A stretch of 64,000 nt of DNA from Oleispira sp051275515 (GCA_051275515.1 JBNMOT010000003.1:7362-71361), one strand, 5' to 3'; positions 53,485-62,962 are shown, counted from the first letter of the stretch. Notes: a model not told the origin generated them from the letters alone. Numbers and translations are program-made.

Positions 53485-54334
53485 GATTATGCTCCTTGTT
53501 CACAACATCTTGCTCTTGATCCAAATGCTCGCATTCGTCGCTGCTTTCAATATGTCCATCAGCGCAATGGGTGTGATCGTGATGGTGGGTGTAATGAGCA
53601 AGCTCTGGGGCTAGCTCATTCATAGGGGCAGGCACCACGAGCTGGCGACCAAACAGCGAATTATATTCATCGCTCACACTGACTTGGTCGGGGTGACCTG
53701 AACAACACACGTGGCCGTTCAAACAAATGACTCGATCGGTGGATGCCATTACTAAGTGAAGATCGTGTGAGACCAATACAATGCCGCAACCCAGCTCGTT
53801 GCGTAATTCGGGCAGTAGCTGGTACAGCTCACGCTGACCTTGAATGTCGACGCCTTGCACAGGTTCATCCAGCACGAGAAGATGCGGTTCGATCAATAAT
53901 GCACGGGCCAATAATACGCGCTGCCATTCGCCACCGGAAAGTTGCTGTACCGGCTGCTTGGCTAATGCGGTAATTGATAAGCGCTCGAGCCATTCCTGAA
54001 CTCTGGCTTTACGCGCTCCTGGGGCGAGCATTAAAAATCCACTGACCGATAACGGTAAGCGATCATCGATGCGTAAGTTTTGTGGCATATAGCCAATGCG
54101 TAAGCCTTTGCGTCGAGTTACCTTGCCCGAGTCAGGAGTGTGGAGTCCTAATAAAATGCGCAATAAGCTCGATTTGCCACAACCATTAGGGCCAATAATA
54201 GTGACAATTTCATTTTCGCAAATGGCGAGGTCGATATTTTGTAATACGTGACGCGAACCCCAAGTCTGATTGATGCCTTGAGACTGAATCAATGTTTCAG
54301 CGTCGCCTTTAACCACCGCTAACTCAGGATTCAT
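53477..54334 (-). CDS. znuC: zinc ABC transporter ATPase ZnuC with His-rich tail
   Basis: ZnuC energises zinc import. Walker A is IIGPNGCGKSSLLRILLG, the signature LSGGEWQRVLLARAL and Walker B LLVLDEPVQGVDIQG. The final 40 residues form a His/Asp/Glu-rich tail (HYTHHHDHTHCADGH, NKEHNHD) likely to bind zinc. The open frame extends 48 codons further upstream, but ATG 54334 is the right start: the extension lies antisense-free inside zur, and the start overlaps the zur stop by 11 bases with AAAGG upstream. Confidence 0.95.
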   Translation of the reverse strand: MNPELAVVKGDAETLIQSQGINQTWGSRHVLQNIDLAICENEIVTIIGPNGCGKSSLLRILLGLHTPDSGKVTRRKGLRIGYMPQNLRIDDRLPLSVSGFLMLAPGARKARVQEWLERLSITALAKQPVQQLSGGEWQRVLLARALLIEPHLLVLDEPVQGVDIQGQRELYQLLPELRNELGCGIVLVSHDLHLVMASTDRVICLNGHVCCSGHPDQVSVSDEYNSLFGRQLVVPAPMNELAPELAHYTHHHDHTHCADGHIESSDECEHLDQEQDVVNKEHNHD

Positions 54335-54839
54335 GACGATTGCCTTTACCCGCGCGTTGTTTATCTGAGCCCGAGGAACACTGCGGGCAAGTACCGACCA
54401 CTTCGGTAAGCTGGTGCTCAACTTCAAAATCTTGTGCCTTAGCCGCATCAGATAATGCAGAAAACCAAGGCTCCACATTCATTTCATGAGCTTTGCCACA
54501 ATCTTTGCAAATTAAAAAGCAACTTTGATGTTCGTGCCCTGGGTGCGAGCAACCGATAAAGGCGTTCAAAGATGCCAAACGGTGAACTAAGCCGAGGTCT
54601 AAAAGAAAATCGAGGGCACGATATACAGTTGGCGGCGCCGAGTTGAAACCGTCAGCCGCCAAAGCCGGTAATAAGTCATACGCACCCATCGGCTTGTGGT
54701 TTTGCCACACCAGTTCTAATACGCGTTTGCGAACCGGTGTTAAACGCACCCCTTGCTCAGCGCATAATATTGCCGCCTGTTGCAACGCAGTATTGATGCA
54801 ACCTTGATGATCATGGGGATGGTAAGCAGCGGCAGACAT
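54324..54839 (-). CDS. zur: zinc uptake regulator Zur (Fur family)
   Basis: Zur represses zinc uptake genes when zinc is plentiful. The winged-helix part is LTPVRKRVLELVWQNHKPM with APPTVYRALDFLLDLGLVHRL; zinc ligands are in CSHPGHEHQSCFLICKDCGK and TCPQCSSGS, with two CxxC pairs giving the structural zinc. Length 171 fits. It heads the operon zur-znuC-znuB and diverges from znuA, with a Zur-box-like palindrome between them. Confidence 0.95.
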   Translation of the reverse strand: MSAAAYHPHDHQGCINTALQQAAILCAEQGVRLTPVRKRVLELVWQNHKPMGAYDLLPALAADGFNSAPPTVYRALDFLLDLGLVHRLASLNAFIGCSHPGHEHQSCFLICKDCGKAHEMNVEPWFSALSDAAKAQDFEVEHQLTEVVGTCPQCSSGSDKQRAGKGNRHES

Positions 54840-54861
54840 GGGTATTCACTCTCTCGGTAAT

Positions 54862-54883
54862 AAAAGGTTATAATATTACACTT
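54862..54883. promoter_or_regulatory. Zur box-like palindrome between zur and znuA
   Basis: AAAGGTTATAATATTACACTTT has the GTTATA-TATTAC core of Zur boxes, an A+T-rich inverted repeat. It sits in the divergent promoter region, suiting joint zinc control of zur-znuCB and znuA. Confidence 0.6.
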
Positions 54884-54921
54884 TACTGCCTGTTGCATCG
54901 ATTTCTACTGCACGCCAATTT

Positions 54922-55833
54922 ATGAAGCTGCCTATTATGAAAGCCCCTGTTATGAAAACCCCTGTTATGAAAACTCTTACGTCCATGTTACGGATACTAC
55001 CTAGCCTGCTGTCGATCTGCTTTTTTTCACAGGCAGTAGAGGCTCGGCTTCTGGTATCAAACAAGCCTCTGGCGTTAATCGCTGCTGCGACTTACCCGGC
55101 CGACCAGATTGATATCTTGGTGCCCGATGGTATGTCTCCGCATGATTACAGCTTGCGCCCATCGGATATTGGTAAGATTCGCCAAGCGGATAAAATCTTG
55201 TGGGCTGGCGATCACATGGAGCCTTATTTAACTAAATTCGCGGCCAAGTTTGCTAAGCAAGCGGAGGATACTAATGCCGGTCAATCGCTATGGCTAGACG
55301 CGACGCACTTAATGGAAGAGTTGGGTTTGTATGGCAGTGATCCTCATGTTTGGTTGTCGCCAGAGCTGGCCATTGAAATCAGTCAGCGTATTGCTGAGTG
55401 GAATCCAGTTGATAAAGTACACGCGCTAAAAGATCATCAAGACTTTGCGAATGAGTTAACGACGTTAGTCGCTGCGAGCAAGGCTCAGTTAGCGCCGTTA
55501 AAGCACCATGGATTCTTTGTTTTTCATCAGGCTTATGACTATTGGTTTCAAGCGATCGACATTAAGCCACTAGGGGCTTTTACCTTATCCCCTGAGCGAA
55601 AGCCCGGTGCTCGCCATGTTCAAAATATGCGTAACCAGCTGCAGAATAAAGAAGTGTCCTGCGTGTTATCTGAGCCACAATTTAGCCCAGCGTTAATCAA
55701 TACGGTGGTCAATGGTTTAGCCATTCAACGCGGTGAACTCGATCCACTGGCGGGTGCCAGTGCATTAACCAAAACGGCGTATATCGATTGGTTGAGCGCT
55801 ATGACGAAGACGTTGGCTGAGTGTCTTAAATAG
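54922..55833 (+). CDS. znuA: zinc ABC transporter periplasmic binding protein ZnuA
   Basis: ZnuA captures zinc in the periplasm for ZnuBC. Ligand regions are DGMSPHDYSLRPSDI (His), GSDPHVWLSPELA (His) and FFVFHQAYDYWFQ (His), with the final acid near QRGELDPLAG. Length 303 is normal, but the His-rich loop common in ZnuA between the first two ligands is missing. The 5' end carries three near-exact 15-base repeats, each starting ATGAA (54922, 54937, 54952) plus ATGAAA at 54967, so the start is uncertain; the 54967 ATG gives the best signal peptide. Confidence 0.93.
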   Translation: MKLPIMKAPVMKTPVMKTLTSMLRILPSLLSICFFSQAVEARLLVSNKPLALIAAATYPADQIDILVPDGMSPHDYSLRPSDIGKIRQADKILWAGDHMEPYLTKFAAKFAKQAEDTNAGQSLWLDATHLMEELGLYGSDPHVWLSPELAIEISQRIAEWNPVDKVHALKDHQDFANELTTLVAASKAQLAPLKHHGFFVFHQAYDYWFQAIDIKPLGAFTLSPERKPGARHVQNMRNQLQNKEVSCVLSEPQFSPALINTVVNGLAIQRGELDPLAGASALTKTAYIDWLSAMTKTLAECLK

Positions 55834-55964
55834 TACTAAATACCTGTTTTAAATAGTGACGGTGATACTGACCATAAAGAGTGAACGCAGGATCGTTAAT
55901 AAGCTGCTTGATGAATTAATTTTTCCCGCGCATAGTAGATAAAAGCAAAAAAAAGGATTGCCTT

Positions 55965-57353
55965 GTGATATCTACGGCAGAAGATTTATTGCACACCTTG
56001 CGACAGCAAGGCACGAGCAATACAGCAAACGATGAACCTAATTCACTGCTAAGCAACTACAAGCGTATACGTCAGCAGTCATTAAAACTCTGCCATGCAC
56101 TTGAAACAGAAGATTTTGAGTTGCAAGCGGATGCTTTTGTCAGCCCCATAAAATGGCACCTTGCCCATACCAGTTGGTTTTTCGAAACGTTCGTTCTTAA
56201 AAATACTCCTGACTATCAAGTCTTCCATCCGCAGTTCGAAACTCTGTTTAACTCTTATTACAACGCCGTTGGCAAACAATACCCTCGCGATAAACGCGGT
56301 TTAATGTCTCGTCCAACGGTGCAAGAAGTAACAGCCTATCGCCAATATGTAGATCAACGGTTACATCGACTGTTAACTGAAACCGATGCGGTAACGAAAG
56401 AGCAAAGTGATCTTATTATTCTTGGTTTAAATCACGAGCAACAGCACCAAGAATTGATGCTGACCGATCTAAAGTATAACTTCTCTTTTAATCCGCTTTA
56501 TCCTATTTATGCAAAATCTAAATTCCCGCCGCATCAAGCGCCCGATAGTAATCAAGAGACTGAGGTGGAACCTATTCGGTTTATCGAATTTGATGGTGGC
56601 ATTTATAACGTTGGCCATAAAGGCATCGGTTTTAGTTTTGATAATGAAACACCTCGCCACCAAACGTTATTACACGATTTTCGCATTGCTGATCGCTTAA
56701 TTACCAATCAAGAGTATTGCCGCTTTATTGATTCTGGGGGTTATCAAGATCCGCAATATTGGTTAGCCGACGGTTGGGCTTGGGTACAAGATAATAATAT
56801 TACGGGCCCTTTGTATTGGCAGTTAGAAAGTGAAGGCGTTGAGAGTGAAGAGCCGCAAACTCCGCAACGCTATGAATTTCGCTTAACGGGCTATGGTCAA
56901 CTTCATCCTCAGCAACCGGTAACTCATGTCAGCTTTTATGAAGCCGATGCTTACGCGCGCTGGGCAGGCAAACGTTTGCCCTCTGAATATGAGTGGGAAG
57001 TGGCGACTAAGAAACGAACGATCTCTGGCACCTTTGTTGAATCTCGAAGCTTTCATCCATTGCAATTAGCCGCTAATAATAAGACCTCTGCTGATAGTAC
57101 TAAAGATGACATGAAACAATTGTTTGGCGATTGTTGGCAGTGGACCCAAAGCGCTTATGCACCTTATCCTGGTTTTAAGATTCCGGCAGGTGCTGTCGGT
57201 GAATATAACGGCAAGTTCATGTGCAATCAGATGGTTTTACGCGGTGGCTCTTGTGCAACACCTAAGGATCATTTACGTGCGACTTATCGAAACTTTTTTT
57301 ACCCACAAGACCGCTGGCAGTTTACCGGCATTCGTTTAGCGGAAGATGTTTAA
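55965..57353 (+). CDS. egtB: ergothioneine biosynthesis sulfoxide synthase EgtB
   Basis: EgtB is a non-haem iron enzyme that joins a sulfur donor to N-alpha-trimethylhistidine. The N-terminal DinB-like domain contains WHLAHTSWFFETFVL and the iron motif NHEQQHQELMLTDLK (HxxxHxE). The C-terminal FGE-sulfatase domain has PVTHVSFYEADAYARWAGK, RLPSEYEWE and FCNQMVLRGGS-like CNQMVLRGGSCATP. The start is GTG with AAAAAGGA seven bases upstream. It is followed by egtD after 30 bases. Cys or gamma-Glu-Cys as donor is undetermined. Confidence 0.95.
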   Translation: MISTAEDLLHTLRQQGTSNTANDEPNSLLSNYKRIRQQSLKLCHALETEDFELQADAFVSPIKWHLAHTSWFFETFVLKNTPDYQVFHPQFETLFNSYYNAVGKQYPRDKRGLMSRPTVQEVTAYRQYVDQRLHRLLTETDAVTKEQSDLIILGLNHEQQHQELMLTDLKYNFSFNPLYPIYAKSKFPPHQAPDSNQETEVEPIRFIEFDGGIYNVGHKGIGFSFDNETPRHQTLLHDFRIADRLITNQEYCRFIDSGGYQDPQYWLADGWAWVQDNNITGPLYWQLESEGVESEEPQTPQRYEFRLTGYGQLHPQQPVTHVSFYEADAYARWAGKRLPSEYEWEVATKKRTISGTFVESRSFHPLQLAANNKTSADSTKDDMKQLFGDCWQWTQSAYAPYPGFKIPAGAVGEYNGKFMCNQMVLRGGSCATPKDHLRATYRNFFYPQDRWQFTGIRLAEDV

Positions 57354-57383
57354 TTTTTATTTGGCCGAAGGGATTCACTTGTT

Positions 57384-58406
57384 ATGAATTTAAATCAACC
57401 ACAAAACGCGACGGCTTCTTCGGTACGCAGAGGTTTACGTTTTTTTGATGATCAACCTGTTGCTCAAGATATTCTTTCCGAGGTAATTGCCGGTTTAAGC
57501 CAACCCCAGAAAGTTTTACCCGCAAAGTATTTTTATGATGAGAAAGGTTCAAAAATATTCGAGGCGATTACTCAACTTCCCGAATATTACCCGACTCGCA
57601 TTGAAATTAATTTATTACGCCAGCATCGTGAAACGATTGCTCAGTTAGTTAAGGATGATGTCTGGCTTTTAGAATATGGCAGCGGTGCCAGTTTAAAAAT
57701 TCGCTTATTACTACAAGCAATTAAACCTAATTGTTATGTTCCGATGGATATTTCTAAGGATTTTTTATTAGCCTCAGCCGAAAGTTTAATGGAAGATTAT
57801 CCGTGGCTGAATGTTTACGCGGCGTGTGTGGATTACTCCCAACCAGTGCGTTTACCTGCCGACATGATTACCAGTGCACAGAAGCTAGGGTTTTTCCCTG
57901 GCTCCAGTATCGGCAATTTTTCCCCGCAAGAGGCACAGGTTTTTTTGCACGGCGTTCGTAATACGTTAGGCAAAGAGGGTGCCATGCTGATCGGTATCGA
58001 CTTGCAAAAAGACCCGCACGTTTTAGAAGCAGCGTATAACGATTGCCAAGGTGTTACCGCCGCCTTCAACTTAAATATTTTACATCATATTAATAGTGTT
58101 TTAGGTACTCAGTTTAATGCTGAATATTTCGAACATAAAGCAATTTACAGTGAAGAGAAAGATCGCATCGAAATGCATCTGGTCAGCACAATGGATCAGA
58201 TTGTGAACATATCAGATACGTCGAATATCGGCGGAGAATCTAAGAACGTTATTTTCAAAACGGGTGAAAGCATTCATACCGAAAATTCATATAAATACTC
58301 TAAACAAGGGTTTACTGAGTTAGTTGAGGGTGCGGGCTTTGACGTGCGCGAATGCTGGATTGATGATAAAAACTACTTTGCGATGTTTTATTTAAACTGC
58401 TGCTGA
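57384..58406 (+). CDS. egtD: histidine N-alpha-methyltransferase EgtD
   Basis: EgtD trimethylates histidine to hercynine using SAM, the first step of ergothioneine synthesis. The family blocks PAKYFYDEKGSKIFEAITQ, LPEYYPTRIEINLL, LEYGSGASLKIRLLL, FFPGSSIGNFSPQEA and the C-terminal ENSYKYSKQGFTEL are intact. Length 340 is normal. With egtB beside it, a complete two-gene route is present; the lyase step (egtE) is not in the window. A CGTCATG...CATGACG hairpin (58421-58448) follows, perhaps a weak terminator. Confidence 0.95.
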   Translation: MNLNQPQNATASSVRRGLRFFDDQPVAQDILSEVIAGLSQPQKVLPAKYFYDEKGSKIFEAITQLPEYYPTRIEINLLRQHRETIAQLVKDDVWLLEYGSGASLKIRLLLQAIKPNCYVPMDISKDFLLASAESLMEDYPWLNVYAACVDYSQPVRLPADMITSAQKLGFFPGSSIGNFSPQEAQVFLHGVRNTLGKEGAMLIGIDLQKDPHVLEAAYNDCQGVTAAFNLNILHHINSVLGTQFNAEYFEHKAIYSEEKDRIEMHLVSTMDQIVNISDTSNIGGESKNVIFKTGESIHTENSYKYSKQGFTELVEGAGFDVRECWIDDKNYFAMFYLNCC

Positions 58407-58461
58407 TTTATTGATTTAAGCGTCATGATAAAGGACTTTACCATGACGTCATCATCATTAT

Positions 58462-59454
58462 TTAATACTGCGTTTCGCGATGACGAATCAGTTTCAGAAA
58501 ATATTCCATGGGATCTTTCTCTGTTGTGACTAAGGCCGCCATAGGGTCTCTCGCAATCACGTCAGCGTGATGCTGCTGAATCACCAAACGGCTCAACCAA
58601 AAGCGTAACGCTGCGCCACGTAAGCATAGGCCCCAAGACTGCTGCTCAAGCGGCGTTAACTCACGCACAGATTGATAGCCAGCAAACAACGCGGGCAATA
58701 AGTCAGTCTGCCAATCTCCCGCACCGTTTGTACACCAGTCGTTGGCTACAATCGCCAGATCAAATAACCAAGAATCTTGGCAAGAATTATAAATATCTAG
58801 AATCGCACCGAGCTGATCACTGCCATCGTCCATGCGTTCGAACAGCGCATTATCGTGAAATAAATCACCATGAATTAAACCTCGAGGAAGCTCATACCAA
58901 CGTTCAGTATTTGATTCTTGAAATTCAACTTCGTCGATCAGAACTTGCTGTTGCTCATCGGTCAGTAGCTCAGAAGTCATGCTCGCCTGGATTAACTCGC
59001 GACCAACTTCTGGCCACCACCGTAAACCACGATCATTTTCTTCTAAGCCTTCAAGTCCCTTACCCGCCAAATGAAAGCGCGCCAAGGCAGCACCAATTTG
59101 AATGCAGTGCTGAACATTTAAATTTTCTGGATGACGGCCCGGTAAACACAGACATAGAATCGCAGGCTTGCCTTTTAATTCGTGTAAATAGAGGCCCGCA
59201 TTATCAGCAATTGGCCCTGGAACAGGTACGTCTTGCTCGGCTAAATGACGGCCAATATTAATAAAGCCTTCAACCTGCTCAGCATCATGGTGCTCAAAAA
59301 TAGTTAACACATATTTGTTATCGCCAGCCGTAACAAAGAAGTTAGTATTCTCAACACCCGTACTGATGCCTTGATGACTTTCATAATCACCCAAAGAGTA
59401 TTGACAAAGGTAGGCAGCGACTTCGCTCGCTGAAAGATCGGTATAAACAGACAT
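58462..59454 (-). CDS. thrB: homoserine kinase, aminoglycoside-phosphotransferase type
   Basis: This 330-residue APH-fold kinase is the Pseudomonas-type ThrB that phosphorylates homoserine in threonine synthesis. The start motif is MSVYTDLSASEVAAYL, then NTNFFV and YVLTIFEH (ATP binding), the catalytic loop LPRGLIHGDLFHDNALF and the metal aspartate in ILDIYNSCQDSWLFDLAI. Length matches. It sits near polA and the DUF2782 gene, as in Pseudomonas; in that genus znuA/zur are also near. Confidence 0.93.
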   Translation of the reverse strand: MSVYTDLSASEVAAYLCQYSLGDYESHQGISTGVENTNFFVTAGDNKYVLTIFEHHDAEQVEGFINIGRHLAEQDVPVPGPIADNAGLYLHELKGKPAILCLCLPGRHPENLNVQHCIQIGAALARFHLAGKGLEGLEENDRGLRWWPEVGRELIQASMTSELLTDEQQQVLIDEVEFQESNTERWYELPRGLIHGDLFHDNALFERMDDGSDQLGAILDIYNSCQDSWLFDLAIVANDWCTNGAGDWQTDLLPALFAGYQSVRELTPLEQQSWGLCLRGAALRFWLSRLVIQQHHADVIARDPMAALVTTEKDPMEYFLKLIRHRETQY

Positions 59455-59554
59455 GAATTAGAACTTTATAAAATCAAGGGTGGCCCATGAACCTATTACG
59501 ATTCATGGCCAATTTAAGCGCTAGGCTAACCAGCGTCGACGGTTACTTCTGTGA

Positions 59555-59854
59555 CTACCAACGAAAAATAACCCAGCTAGGTACTGATATATCGGGTGTA
59601 TCAGACTGGGTGTACTGTCCGCCTTCCGTTTCTTGAACGTCAGAGGGTTTTAAATAATACGGTTTTCCGTACTTTGGTACCACTTTAATTTCGACTACCT
59701 CTCCACCACGACGATACTCATAAAATGTTTTATCGCCGTCGTTACGAATAACAACCTCTTCACCCGTTGGATTTGCAGCCACTTTCATCGCAACGACAGG
59801 CGTGCCAATCAGTATAAATACAGATGTGAAAGCCACAAGAAGGGAACGCATCAT
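59555..59854 (-). CDS. DUF2782 family small secreted protein
   Basis: This 99-residue protein has a signal peptide (LLVAFTSVFILIGTPVVA) and the DUF2782 core with VVIRNDGDKTFYEYRRGGEV, KVVPKYGKPYYL and a final WVIFRW. Proteins like this lie beside polA in pseudomonads; the role is unknown. It shares its strand with thrB, 100 bases upstream of it in transcription, so they may be cotranscribed. Confidence 0.9.
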   Translation of the reverse strand: MMRSLLVAFTSVFILIGTPVVAMKVAANPTGEEVVIRNDGDKTFYEYRRGGEVVEIKVVPKYGKPYYLKPSDVQETEGGQYTQSDTPDISVPSWVIFRW

Positions 59855-59975
59855 GGTAAGCTATGCCTCATTCAAATATTAAAAAACATCTCTCTTTTTA
59901 TTGTACTCTTTTTACGCCCTAGCGCACTTAGAAACACACAACAAAATGACAGACCGCGATGGATTTATTTACGTT

Positions 59976-62771
59976 ATGCCTGCACCTATATTATCAGAAT
60001 CGGCAACCGCACCCGCGATCTTAGTCGACGGTTCATCTTACTTATTCCGCGCCTACCACGCCATGCCGCCTCTAACCAATTCAGATGGCCACCCAACGGG
60101 GGCTATCCGTGGCGTGATCAACATGATGCGAAAACTGCAAAAAGACTACCCTGAATCACAAATAATCGTAATTTTTGATGCTAAAGGGAAAACTTTCCGC
60201 AACGATATGTACCCAGAATACAAGGCCAATCGCCCTTCAATGCCGGATGAATTGCGGGTTCAGATTCAACCCATTCACGACATTATTAAGGCCATGGGTT
60301 TACCACTATTGGTGATTCCTGACGTAGAAGCCGATGACGTGATTGGTACTCTGGCTAATCAAGCCACGACGGCTAAGCGTGACGTAATTATCTCCACTGG
60401 CGATAAAGACATGGCGCAGCTGGTTAACGAACATGTAAGCCTGATTAATACCATGACCGATACCTTTATGGATATTGAAGGCGTGATCGAAAAGTTCGGC
60501 GTGCGTCCCGATCAGATTATAGATTACCTATCCCTAATGGGTGACAAGGTCGATAACATTCCAGGCGTAGAAAAGTGCGGTCCTAAAACAGCCGTTAAGT
60601 GGCTTGCCGCTTACGAAACCATGCAGGGCGTTATGGATAATGCCGACGCGGTGAAAGGCAAGATCGGTGAAAACCTTCGCGCAGCATTAGACTTTTTACC
60701 ACTGTCCTACGATTTAGCCACGATCAAGCTAGACGTAGCGCTAGAGCAGTCGCTGACCGACATCGAAACTCAGCCTGTGGACAAAGAAGCGCTTCTAGCT
60801 TCGTTCAATGAGTTCGAGTTTAAAACTTGGGTGACTGAACTGGGCGGCAAGGTCGCTGAAAAAGCAGCTTCATCTAAATCTGCTGCAGGTGATGTAGCCG
60901 ATGACTCTTCAGAAGAGATTGCGCCACCCGCTGAAGATATAGACACTGAATATAAAACAATTTTCGACCAAGCAGAATTAGACGAATGGTTTGAAAAACT
61001 AAGCAAGGCTGAGCTGTTCGCCTTCGATACCGAAACAACGTCGCTTAATTATATGGAAGCGGAAATCGTCGGCATCTCGTTCTCGGTTGAAGTCGGCAAA
61101 GCGGCTTATGTACCCCTAGCCCACATTGGTCCGGATACACTATTGGAAGATGCGCCAGTTCAACTAGATCGCGCGACTGTTTTAGCTCAATTTAAACCGC
61201 TATTAGAAAGTACCGAACACAAGAAGGTAGGCCAACATCTTAAATACGACGCTCACGTGCTGGCGAACTACGGCATTGAGTTAAAAGGTATTCAGTTCGA
61301 TACCATGCTCGAATCTTATGTGCTTAATTCGGTCGCAACTCGTCACGATATGGACAGCTTAGCGTCGTATTACTTGAATACAAAAACAATCAAGTATGAA
61401 GAAGTAGCCGGCAAGGGCGCAAAGCAGATCACCTTCGATAACGTTGAAATCGCCATCGCGGGCCCTTACGCCGCGGAAGATGCTGATATCACATTGCGCC
61501 TGCATCAAACGCTTTGGGCTCAGCTGAATGCCAGTGATAAAGAAAGATTGAAATCAGTCTTTGAAACCATCGAGCTACCATTGATTGATGTTCTTACCAA
61601 GATTGAAGCCAACGGTGCGTTGATCGACGCCGATATATTGCACGAGCAAAGTGCTCAGCTATCCAGCCGTTTGGTCGAACTAGAACAGCAAGCCCACGAT
61701 GTGGCAGGGCAGGTATTCAACCTTGGTTCTCCGAAACAGTTAGCCGAGATTTTATTCGAGAAACTCGAATTGCCGGTGGTGAAGAAAACGCCCAAAGGGG
61801 CACCGTCAACCGCAGAAGAAGTATTGGTTCAGCTGGCCGAAGAATATGAGTTGCCAAAACTGATCTTAGAAAACCGCAGCTTAAGTAAGTTGAAATCAAC
61901 GTATACCGACAAGCTACCACTCATGATTTGCCCGCGCACTGGCCGAGTGCATACCTCTTATCATCAAGCGACAGCGGTAACCGGGCGCTTATCTTCGACA
62001 GAGCCAAACTTACAGAACATTCCAATCAAGAGTGAAGAAGGTCGCCGTATTCGTGATGCGTTCATCGCACCCGACGGCTACACCATGGTCGCGGCGGATT
62101 ACAGCCAGATCGAATTACGCATCATGGCGCATCTATCGAATGACGAAGGTTTATTAACCGCCTTTGCCAACGGTGTTGATGTGCACACCGCAACCGCTGC
62201 CGAAGTCTTTGGCGTCACGATCGAAAACGTTGAGCCGAATATGCGCCGCAGCGCCAAAGCGATTAACTTCGGCTTGATCTACGGCATGTCGGCCTTTGGT
62301 TTAGCCAAGCAGCTGGGCATTGGTCGCGGCCAAGCTCAAGAGTACGTCGACTTATACTTTGAACGTTATCCTGGAGTGAAATCTTACATGGACAATACGC
62401 GCGCGGATGCCGCGGATATTGGTTATGTAGAAACCCTCTTTGGTCGTCGCTTATATCTTCCTGACATCAACGCGAAAAATGGTCAACGTCGTCAGCATGC
62501 AGAACGCACCGCAATCAATGCCCCTATGCAGGGCACTGCTGCGGATATTATCAAGAAAGCCATGATCAAGGTTGCTGCTTGGTTAGCGACAGACGAATTT
62601 GACGCGCAAATGATCATGCAAGTACACGATGAATTGGTATTAGAAGTTAAAACCGAGCAGTTAAACGCTTTCACTGCCAAGCTGAAAAACATTATGGAAG
62701 ATGCCGCGGAGCTAGCCGTGCCTTTAATTGTGGAAGTAGGGTCCGGTAAAAATTGGGGCGAAGCACATTAA
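59976..62771 (+). CDS. polA: DNA polymerase I
   Basis: PolA fills gaps, removes RNA primers and repairs DNA. The 5'-nuclease domain starts AILVDGSSYLFRAYHAMPP; the 3'-5' exonuclease is intact (AFDTETTSLNY with DxE); polymerase motifs are ADYSQIELRIMAHLS (A), RRSAKAINFGLIYGMSAFG (O helix) and QVHDELVLEV (C). The frame is open upstream to a TTG at 59901, but I place the start at ATG 59976 (MPAPILSES), giving a normal N-terminus of 931 residues. No good ribosome site precedes either; ATG 59946 is an alternative. The following gap holds a likely small RNA. Confidence 0.96.
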   Translation: MPAPILSESATAPAILVDGSSYLFRAYHAMPPLTNSDGHPTGAIRGVINMMRKLQKDYPESQIIVIFDAKGKTFRNDMYPEYKANRPSMPDELRVQIQPIHDIIKAMGLPLLVIPDVEADDVIGTLANQATTAKRDVIISTGDKDMAQLVNEHVSLINTMTDTFMDIEGVIEKFGVRPDQIIDYLSLMGDKVDNIPGVEKCGPKTAVKWLAAYETMQGVMDNADAVKGKIGENLRAALDFLPLSYDLATIKLDVALEQSLTDIETQPVDKEALLASFNEFEFKTWVTELGGKVAEKAASSKSAAGDVADDSSEEIAPPAEDIDTEYKTIFDQAELDEWFEKLSKAELFAFDTETTSLNYMEAEIVGISFSVEVGKAAYVPLAHIGPDTLLEDAPVQLDRATVLAQFKPLLESTEHKKVGQHLKYDAHVLANYGIELKGIQFDTMLESYVLNSVATRHDMDSLASYYLNTKTIKYEEVAGKGAKQITFDNVEIAIAGPYAAEDADITLRLHQTLWAQLNASDKERLKSVFETIELPLIDVLTKIEANGALIDADILHEQSAQLSSRLVELEQQAHDVAGQVFNLGSPKQLAEILFEKLELPVVKKTPKGAPSTAEEVLVQLAEEYELPKLILENRSLSKLKSTYTDKLPLMICPRTGRVHTSYHQATAVTGRLSSTEPNLQNIPIKSEEGRRIRDAFIAPDGYTMVAADYSQIELRIMAHLSNDEGLLTAFANGVDVHTATAAEVFGVTIENVEPNMRRSAKAINFGLIYGMSAFGLAKQLGIGRGQAQEYVDLYFERYPGVKSYMDNTRADAADIGYVETLFGRRLYLPDINAKNGQRRQHAERTAINAPMQGTAADIIKKAMIKVAAWLATDEFDAQMIMQVHDELVLEVKTEQLNAFTAKLKNIMEDAAELAVPLIVEVGSGKNWGEAH

Positions 62772-62829
62772 TGTAACGTGATGTGCACTAAAGTGGAAAA
62801 ATAGAAAAATAGATCTATAATTGATTATA

Positions 62830-62962
62830 GGTAAGCGGATAGGTGCTGCCAAAATTTTTATTAGTTCTAACGTTAGCAATAATATTGCTTTCCTTCGGTG
62901 ATTCCCCAAAGATCCGAAGCCTAGCTCGATTGATTTCCCCCATTATCAATCGGGCTTTTTTT
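62830..62962 (+). ncRNA. candidate small RNA (Spot 42/ErsA-position)
   Basis: The gap between polA and engB holds sRNA-like structure. A hairpin CTTCGG/CCGAAG (62893-62898, 62914-62919) exposes TTCCCC in its loop. A terminator hairpin, AGCTCGATTGAT (62923-62934) with ATCAATCGGGCT (62945-62956), has loop TTCCCCCATT and a T-run. A TATAAT lies at 62816-62821, but its -35 is poor. Spot 42 in E. coli and ErsA in Pseudomonas lie at the same place, between polA and engB. The 5' end is a guess. Confidence 0.5.
62923..62962 (+). terminator. rho-independent terminator of the candidate sRNA
   Basis: A 12-bp stem with one T-G wobble (AGCTCGATTGAT with ATCAATCGGGCT) closes over a ten-base C-rich loop and is followed by seven T. 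It can also end polA transcripts. Confidence 0.85.

Noticed and set aside
54335..54478. A 48-codon N-terminal extension of znuC
   Set aside because: It lies inside zur, lacks family similarity, and ATG 54334 has a ribosome site and the usual N-terminus.
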